Part shown: one piece after another, positions 15,224 through 20,200 of the stretch
Numbering within the stretch: the stretch's first letter is position 1
Layout: each line of letters starts with the position of its first letter
Assembly: GCA_023387755.1 (NCBI GenBank)
Contig: JAEWHO010000087.1
Location: forward strand, 1-20,200
Origin: Actinomycetes bacterium
GTDB lineage: Bacteria; Actinomycetota; Actinomycetes; Actinomycetales; Actinomycetaceae
Reading direction: 5' to 3'
Length of the DNA: 20,200 bases
Program-made: the position numbers and the translations under genes
Notes under the pieces: generated by a model
What the model was told of the DNA's origin: nothing
The model's input: only the letters and a program-made list of their open reading frames with translations
The model's database searches: none

Positions 15224-15257
15224 CGCTTTGGTATCAACCGATGCCAAGGCGCTTTTG
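15224..15257. terminator. Strong intrinsic terminator between convergent genes
   Basis: A 12-bp stem is formed by CGCTTTGGTATC (15224-15235) and GATGCCAAGGCG (15240-15251) with loop AACC. It includes two G-T pairs and is followed by CTTTTGT. On the other strand the stem is followed by a T-rich run, because ATAAACCAAA lies on its left. It can therefore stop both the regulator gene, whose stop is 6 nt upstream, and the thioesterase gene coming from the right. A smaller competing hairpin, ACCAAA-CGC-TTTGGT, lies at 15218-15232. Confidence 0.8.
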
Positions 15258-15302
15258 TCTCTGTGGGCTTGCGTGTTCGTGCAAGTGCGCGTCGGCGTGG
15301 CC

Positions 15303-15821
15303 TTAGGAGCGCGGGTGTGAGGCGCCATCGAGGGGGCGTAAAGCGACCGTGAGCTCCGCGTGCGCCGTCGGCGCACCGGCGTCGTCGGTGAGATCAATGT
15401 GGTATAGCGCGGTGGTGCCGTCACTGGAAACCAGCGCCGCGCGCCCGTGGACGTGGCCAATACGGGCGGGGCGCAGGTGCACGGTATGAAGGGCGACGCC
15501 GACGGCGGCGTAGCCGGGATGGTCTAAGGCAGCCGCCCAAGAGCCTAGAGTCTCAGCGACGGCAGCGCTCGCGCCACCGTTGAGAATCAAGAATGGCTGC
15601 CGATTCCCCACCACCGGGATCGACCCACATACGGCCTGACCATATGCGTGCTCGCTGGCGGGCTCCACCTCGAGACCAATTGCTGCCGCAAACTCGCCGA
15701 GTGGGTGGGGAGAGGTTGGAGCGTCAGATGCTACTGAGGCGCGTGCGGGTGCTGAGGAGATGGCGGTGATGGACTGGTTCGGTTGGGGAGTGTCGCCGGT
15801 GGGCTCTAGGCTAGTAGACAT
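15303..15821 (-). CDS. Hotdog-fold thioesterase, MenI/PaaI-like
   Basis: This is a probable acyl-CoA or aryl-CoA thioesterase of 172 residues. After a Ser/Thr/Pro/Ala-rich stretch (1-38) with little predicted structure comes a hotdog domain. QPFLILNGGASAAVAETLGS (75-94) aligns with the E. coli MenI active-site segment. Spacing preserves Gln75 and Glu90 (E. coli Gln48 and Glu63), but the His54 position is Asn81. The ATG at 15821 is selected because AGGAGA lies 9 nt upstream on the minus strand; an earlier ATG at 15839 would put that site inside the gene. The start overlaps the polA start on the other strand. 1,4-dihydroxy-2-naphthoyl-CoA, in menaquinone synthesis, is a possible substrate by similarity only. 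Confidence 0.82.
   Translation of the reverse strand: MSTSLEPTGDTPQPNQSITAISSAPARASVASDAPTSPHPLGEFAAAIGLEVEPASEHAYGQAVCGSIPVVGNRQPFLILNGGASAAVAETLGSWAAALDHPGYAAVGVALHTVHLRPARIGHVHGRAALVSSDGTTALYHIDLTDDAGAPTAHAELTVALRPLDGASHPRS
15783..15819 (+). promoter_or_regulatory. Candidate leaderless promoter of polA
   Basis: TTGGGG at 15783-15788 and TAGGCT at 15807-15812 are 18 nt apart and resemble -35 and -10 boxes. Seven bases separate the -10 from the A of the polA ATG at 15820, so transcription would start at the start codon. No Shine-Dalgarno is present before that ATG. The promoter lies within the thioesterase coding region. Confidence 0.5.
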
Positions 15822-18456
15822 GAAGCGTCTTCTCCTCATCGACGGTCATTCCATGGCGTTCCGGGCATTCTATGCCCTCCCGGTCGATAAAATCACGACC
15901 AGCACCGGGCAGGCAACCAATGCGGTCCACGGGTTCGTGTCGATGTTATTGCGGCTTATTTCCACCGAGGAGCCCAGCCATATAGCAGTCGCCTTCGATG
16001 TAGGACATGAAACCTTCCGTACCCGGGCCTATGCGGACTATAAAGGGACACGCGAAAAAACCCCGCCAGAGTTCTCACCCCAGATTCCGCTGATCGCGCA
16101 GGTTTTAGACGCCCTGCGGATCACCCATTTGCAGGTGCCGGACTTTGAGGCTGACGACATCCTCGCGACCCTCGCAACCCGTGCTGAGGACGCGAAATTC
16201 GATGAGGTACTGATCTGTTCCGGTGATCGTGACACCCTGCAACTCGTCACGGATACGACCACAGTGCTATATCCAACTAAAGGCGTGTCCACACTGACGC
16301 GCTTCACACCCCAGGCCGTGGAGGAGAAGTACGGGGTCCGGCCTGAGCGTTATCCAGAAATTGCTGCCCTGGTGGGAGAGACATCAGATAACCTGCCTGG
16401 GGTGCCCGGGGTGGGGCCCAAGACTGCTGCGAAATGGATTAATACGTATGACGGGCTTCAAAACGTACTGGAGCAACGCGAGGACATAAAAGGGAAAGCC
16501 GGGCAGTCACTGCGCGATCACGTGGACCTAGTCATCCGCAACCGCGAACTCAACCATCTGCTGCGCGACATGGAGCTCCCCGTTGACCTACCGGATCTAG
16601 CTCGCCAACCGGCCGCAGCTAGCGAGGTGCACCAGATATTCGACACCCTAGAATCACGCGACCTGCGGGACCGGGTTTTCGCCGTCATCGATTGCGATGA
16701 ATCAGCACCTGAGGTGCCCGCTCCGGAGCCCATCGAGGTGACGCAGTGGAGTAAGGACGGGCAGCTGCGCGAGTTTCTCGCCGGTATCGACAATGCTCCC
16801 CTCGCAGTGCGTTTAGCCGAGGGAACACGGCTCGCTCTTGCCTCACGTACCCACAGCCTCGTGATTGACCTCACCGAACTAGCTGGGGAGGATGAGCGTT
16901 TATTGGCCGAATATCTGGAGGGACCTGCTCCTAAGGTCGTGCATGCAGGTAAGGAACTGCGCCATCAGCTCAACGAGCGTGGCCTCGTGCTCGCAGCGAT
17001 TGTCTTTGACACGGATATCGCTGCCTACCTGCTCCATCCCGATGTGCGCCGCCGCGATCTTAATGACCTGGTGCGCACCCACCTCAATAGAGAGCTTGCG
17101 GTACGCGAGGACGCCGGTCAGCTTATGCTCGATCTGGACCACGAGGAGGCTGTCAGAGTCGTCGGTGAAGAAGCCGGCGCCCTCGCCGAGCTTGCGGCAC
17201 AACTTCAAGGAGCACTGGGAGAGCACGGTGCAGAGCAGCTCATGACGGCGATGGAATTGCCTGTCCAAGACATCTTGTACCGCATGGAGCTCGCCGGGAT
17301 AGCGATTGATACCGGGTACTTGCGTGATCTACATGCCGAGTTAGCGTCCGACGTCGACGCCGCAGCTGCCGATGCCTACGCCGCGATCGGTCGCACGATT
17401 AACTTGTCCAGCCCCAAGCAGCTCCAAGAAGTCCTCTTTGACGATTTGGACATGCCGAAAACCCGGCGCACCAAAACCGGCTGGACTACGAACTCCGAAG
17501 CCCTCAATGACCTCTTCGCCCGCACACAACATCCCTTCTTAGCGGCGCTGCTGGCTCACCGCGACCGGATCAAACTGAAACAAATCGTGGAGTCTCTACA
17601 CAGTAGCGTGGGGGATGACCAGCGTATCCACACCACCTTCCAACAGACGGTGGCGGCCACCGGCCGGTTGTCCTCCACCGACCCCAACCTGCAAAATATT
17701 CCGGCCCGCAGTGCGGTAGGAATCCGCATCCGGGAGGCATTCATTGCCGGGGAGGAGGCAGAGTGTCTCCTCACTGCGGACTATTCGCAGATTGAGATGC
17801 GCATTATGGCGCACCTTTCCGAGGACGCCGGGCTGATCGATGCCTTCCGCAAGGGCGAAGATCTCCACAGTTATGTGGGAGCGCGCGTCTTCGACGTTGG
17901 AATGGACGAGGTCAATAGCCAAATGCGCTCCCAAGTGAAGGCGATGAGCTACGGATTGGCTTACGGGTTGAGTGCCTATGGTCTTTCCCGTCAGTTGGGG
18001 ATCGAGGTGGGGGAAGCCTCGCGCTTGATGGACGACTACTTTGCTCGCTTCGGCGGGGTGCGTGACTATCTGGCGGCCGTCGTCGAGCAGGCACGGAAGA
18101 CGGGGTATACCGAAACCATGTTCGGACGCCGCCGTTACCTGCCCGACCTCATGAGCGATAACCGCCAACGCCGGGAGATGGCGGAGAGGGCAGCCCTGAA
18201 CGCCCCCATCCAAGGTAGCGCCGCAGATATTATTAAGCGCGCCATGATTGCGGTTGATAACGCTCTCGCCGACGCCGGCCTCGCCTCCCGCGTGCTACTT
18301 CAAGTCCATGACGAACTCGTCGTGGAAGTGGCAGCGGGGGAGAGTGGAGCGGTCGAAGCTCTGGTACGCGACAAGATGGCTAGTGCCGCTGATCTGCGCG
18401 TCCCCCTGGACGTCTCAGTGGGAATCGGGCGCAGTTGGCGTGAGGCTGCCCACTAG
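15820..18456 (+). CDS. polA: DNA polymerase I
   Basis: PolA fills gaps in repair and replaces RNA primers during replication. The 878-residue protein has an N-terminal 5'-nuclease domain (about 1-300) with MKRLLLIDGHSMAFRAFYAL, DFEADDILAT, CSGDRDTLQL and GETSDNLPGVPGVGPKTA. A middle 3'-5' exonuclease-like domain (about 305-480) lacks the acidic DxE site, so proofreading is probably lost, as in other actinobacteria. The polymerase domain shows motif A DYSQIEMRIMAHLS, motif B KAMSYGLAYGLSAYGLS and motif C LLQVHDELVVEV. Tyr replaces the E. coli Phe762 position in motif B. An in-frame ATG exists at 15760, but ATG 15820 matches the family start; see the promoter entry for the leaderless inference. 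Confidence 0.97.
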   Translation: MKRLLLIDGHSMAFRAFYALPVDKITTSTGQATNAVHGFVSMLLRLISTEEPSHIAVAFDVGHETFRTRAYADYKGTREKTPPEFSPQIPLIAQVLDALRITHLQVPDFEADDILATLATRAEDAKFDEVLICSGDRDTLQLVTDTTTVLYPTKGVSTLTRFTPQAVEEKYGVRPERYPEIAALVGETSDNLPGVPGVGPKTAAKWINTYDGLQNVLEQREDIKGKAGQSLRDHVDLVIRNRELNHLLRDMELPVDLPDLARQPAAASEVHQIFDTLESRDLRDRVFAVIDCDESAPEVPAPEPIEVTQWSKDGQLREFLAGIDNAPLAVRLAEGTRLALASRTHSLVIDLTELAGEDERLLAEYLEGPAPKVVHAGKELRHQLNERGLVLAAIVFDTDIAAYLLHPDVRRRDLNDLVRTHLNRELAVREDAGQLMLDLDHEEAVRVVGEEAGALAELAAQLQGALGEHGAEQLMTAMELPVQDILYRMELAGIAIDTGYLRDLHAELASDVDAAAADAYAAIGRTINLSSPKQLQEVLFDDLDMPKTRRTKTGWTTNSEALNDLFARTQHPFLAALLAHRDRIKLKQIVESLHSSVGDDQRIHTTFQQTVAATGRLSSTDPNLQNIPARSAVGIRIREAFIAGEEAECLLTADYSQIEMRIMAHLSEDAGLIDAFRKGEDLHSYVGARVFDVGMDEVNSQMRSQVKAMSYGLAYGLSAYGLSRQLGIEVGEASRLMDDYFARFGGVRDYLAAVVEQARKTGYTETMFGRRRYLPDLMSDNRQRREMAERAALNAPIQGSAADIIKRAMIAVDNALADAGLASRVLLQVHDELVVEVAAGESGAVEALVRDKMASAADLRVPLDVSVGIGRSWREAAH

Positions 18457-18514
18457 CCTCCGTAAGCCCCATGAAATAACTGATGTTCTCCGGGTCAAAG
18501 CGCAGGCTAATACC

Positions 18515-18543
18515 TTGCACCGGGGCGGTTGTGTGAGTAGAAT
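18515..18543 (+). promoter_or_regulatory. rpsA promoter
   Basis: TTGCAC (18515-18520) and TAGAAT (18538-18543) are separated by exactly 17 nt, a strong match to a housekeeping sigma-factor promoter. Transcription would begin near 18550, giving an untranslated leader of about 65 nt before rpsA. Confidence 0.75.
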
Positions 18544-18549
18544 CGCCTA

Positions 18550-18615
18550 CGGCGACGACTGCGTTGCCAACCAATTGTCCATACAACTACGAATGTCCAT
18601 CGGAGTCATCACTCA
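18550..18615 (+). other. rpsA leader region
   Basis: The inferred leader contains TGTCCAT twice, at 18576-18582 and 18594-18600, 18 nt apart. It also has a small hairpin TTGT/ACAA around the first copy. GGAG at 18602-18605 is the ribosome-binding site, 10 nt before the ATG. S1 represses its own translation through the leader in E. coli; a similar role here is inference. Confidence 0.4.
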
Positions 18616-20082
18616 ATGACCACCCCTACCACCAATCCTTCGACCCCCCAGGTCGCTATCAATGACATCGGCTCGGAAGAAGAACTCCTTTCTGAGATCG
18701 ATAAGACCATCAAGTACTTCAACGACGGGGATATCGTCGAAGGCACTGTCGTCAAGGTCGATCGCGACGAGGTTCTCCTCGACATCGGCTACAAGACCGA
18801 AGGTGTCATCCTTTCCCGCGAATTGTCGATCAAGCACGACGTCGACCCTGATGAGGTCGTAGAGGTCGGAGACCAGATCGAGGCTCTTGTCTTGCAGAAG
18901 GAAGACAAAGAGGGCCGTCTCCTCCTGTCCAAGAAGCGCGCTCAGTACGAGCGGGCCTGGGGCACCATTGAGAAGATCAAGGAAGAGGACGGTGTCGTTA
19001 CCGGTACCGTCATCGAGGTCGTCAAGGGCGGTCTCATCCTCGACATTGGTCTACGTGGCTTCCTGCCTGCTTCCCTGGTGGAAATGCGGCGCGTACGCGA
19101 TCTGCAGCCCTACATTGGCCGTGAGATCGAAGCCAAGATCATCGAGCTCGACAAGAACCGTAATAACGTCGTTCTCTCCCGTCGTGCTTGGCTCGAGCAG
19201 ACCCAGTCTGAGGTCCGCTCGCACTTCCTGCAGACCCTGCAGAAGGGCCAGGTGCGCTCCGGTGTCGTCTCCTCCATTGTCAACTTCGGTGCCTTCGTGG
19301 ACCTGGGCGGCGTAGACGGCCTCGTGCACGTCTCCGAACTGTCCTGGAAGCACATCGACCACCCGGGCGAGATCGTCGAGGTCGGCCAGGAAGTCACCGT
19401 CGAGGTGCTCGACGTCGATATGGATCGCGAGCGCGTCTCGCTGTCCCTGAAGTCCACCCAGGAAGACCCGTGGCGCGTCTTCGCTCGCACCCACGCTATC
19501 GGCCAGGTTGTGCCCGGCAAAGTTACCAAGCTGGTGCCTTTCGGTGCGTTCGTGCGTGTTGAGGACGGCATTGAAGGTCTGGTGCACATCTCTGAACTGG
19601 CAGTACGCCACGTTGAGGTGCCCGAGCAGGTTGCCAAGGTTGGTGACGAAATCTTCGTGAAGGTCATCGACATCGATCTCGAGCGTCGTCGTATCTCCCT
19701 GTCCCTGAAGCAGGCTAACGAGGGCGTTGACCCGAACTCGGATGACTTCGATCCGTCACTGTACGGTATGGCTGCCGAATACGACGACCAGGGCAACTAC
19801 AAGTACCCCGAAGGCTTCGACCCGGAGACCAACGAATGGCTTGAAGGCTACGAGGCCGAGCGCGAAGCGTGGGAGGCTCAGTACGCTGAAGCCCACGCTC
19901 GCTGGGAGGCCCATAAGTCTCAGGTTGCTAAGGCCATCGAGGAGGATAACGAAGCCGCTGCTGCTGGTGACACCAGCGCCCCGGCTCCCTCGTCATACAC
20001 CGCTGCTCCGGCTGATGCCGGCGGCACGCTGGCCTCCGACGAAGCTCTCGCCGCGCTGCGTGAGAAGCTGACCGGCCAGTAA
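18616..20082 (+). CDS. rpsA: 30S ribosomal protein S1
   Basis: S1 binds mRNA on the small ribosomal subunit and helps initiation. The 488-residue protein has four S1 RNA-binding repeats at about 37-108, 125-192, 210-280 and 295-367. The third and fourth are the best conserved (NFGAFVDLGGVDGLVHVSEL and PFGAFVRVEDGIEGLVHISE). The C-terminal 120 residues are acidic with many Tyr, Trp and Ala residues and end in SDEALAALREKL, as in other actinobacterial S1 proteins. Four repeats, not the six of E. coli, is the usual actinobacterial form. Codon choice is strongly biased to AAG, ATC, GTC and CTG, consistent with high expression. polA immediately upstream is a conserved neighbour. Confidence 0.97.
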   Translation: MTTPTTNPSTPQVAINDIGSEEELLSEIDKTIKYFNDGDIVEGTVVKVDRDEVLLDIGYKTEGVILSRELSIKHDVDPDEVVEVGDQIEALVLQKEDKEGRLLLSKKRAQYERAWGTIEKIKEEDGVVTGTVIEVVKGGLILDIGLRGFLPASLVEMRRVRDLQPYIGREIEAKIIELDKNRNNVVLSRRAWLEQTQSEVRSHFLQTLQKGQVRSGVVSSIVNFGAFVDLGGVDGLVHVSELSWKHIDHPGEIVEVGQEVTVEVLDVDMDRERVSLSLKSTQEDPWRVFARTHAIGQVVPGKVTKLVPFGAFVRVEDGIEGLVHISELAVRHVEVPEQVAKVGDEIFVKVIDIDLERRRISLSLKQANEGVDPNSDDFDPSLYGMAAEYDDQGNYKYPEGFDPETNEWLEGYEAEREAWEAQYAEAHARWEAHKSQVAKAIEEDNEAAAAGDTSAPAPSSYTAAPADAGGTLASDEALAALREKLTGQ

Positions 20083-20110
20083 AAGTAACAGCCAGTCGCA
20101 TTAGCGGCCT

Positions 20111-20135
20111 GCATCTTTTCTGAGGAAAAGTGTGC
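20111..20135 (+). terminator. Hairpin after rpsA
   Basis: CTTTTC (20115-20120) and GAAAAG (20125-20130) form a perfect stem around loop TGAG. It can extend through GCA/TGC after two unpaired bases on one side. It lies 32 nt after the rpsA stop; no T-run follows, so termination strength is unclear. The rest of the window to 20200 shows no gene that I can support. Confidence 0.5.
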
Positions 20136-20200
20136 ACGTCGGGTAGCTTCTGGCTGAGCTGGATAGCATCGACATATCCAACCGTGTAGTGTGGCGGGCC

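Noticed and set aside
16700..17250. Active proofreading exonuclease in polA
   Set aside because: The domain is present by position, but the acidic DxE active-site motif is absent, as in other actinobacterial enzymes.
17596..18213. A 205-residue minus-strand frame opposite polA
   Set aside because: It overlaps the conserved polymerase motifs, has no family features, and is a shadow frame.
19110..19796. A 228-residue Ser/Thr-rich open frame opposite rpsA
   Set aside because: Its composition mirrors the strong codon bias of rpsA on the other strand; it has no domain and no plausible start signal.

Overview
This is a densely packed stretch of core genome from an actinobacterium. The Pup-ligase system (arc, dop, pup, pafA), the two small membrane proteins typical of actinobacterial trp clusters, a PdtaR-type ANTAR regulator and the polA-rpsA neighbourhood all point to that phylum. 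By eye the GC content is near 60%, lower than in streptomycetes. Pup genes without 20S proteasome genes would suit the Corynebacterium or Actinomyces/Arcanobacterium lineages. I cannot name the species. I see no mobile element, CRISPR array, integrase or sign of recent transfer, and no gene-free stretch longer than about 150 bases.

Region 1 (1-5900), pupylation: after the last codons of an upstream gene come arc (AAA ATPase), dop, pup and pafA in tight order, then an FKBP-like candidate lipoprotein whose start codon abuts the pafA stop. Dop should deamidate the Gln-ended Pup, PafA should ligate it to protein lysines, and Arc should unfold or remodel the tagged proteins. The proteasome genes prcB/prcA, which sit in this cluster in mycobacteria, are absent, and Arc lacks the C-terminal proteasome-docking tail. 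A row of four degenerate 17-18 bp repeats covers the convergent ends of the lipoprotein gene and the next gene.

Region 2 (5891-12899), histidine and tryptophan: a minus-strand P-loop uridine-kinase-like gene is divergent from a compact operon, hisF-hisI-trpE-(Trp membrane protein)-(small HGxx-type membrane protein)-trpC-trpB-trpA, with several overlapping or nearly touching genes. The tryptophan steps trpG, trpD and trpF are not here; trpF is probably replaced by the bifunctional PriA encoded elsewhere.

Region 3 (12900-20200), central metabolism and information processing: pyk, tRNA-Leu(CAA), a PdtaR-like RNA-binding response regulator, a strong terminator between convergent genes, a MenI/PaaI-like thioesterase on the minus strand, then polA and rpsA. 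The thioesterase and polA start codons overlap on opposite strands in one CATG; polA looks leaderless, while the thioesterase has a Shine-Dalgarno inside the polA coding sequence. A good sigma-70-type promoter precedes rpsA.

Nothing here is an obviously new multi-gene system. The points most worth following up are the proteasome-free Pup cluster, the shared-start polA/thioesterase arrangement, and active-site substitutions in the thioesterase, the FKBP-like protein and pyruvate kinase.
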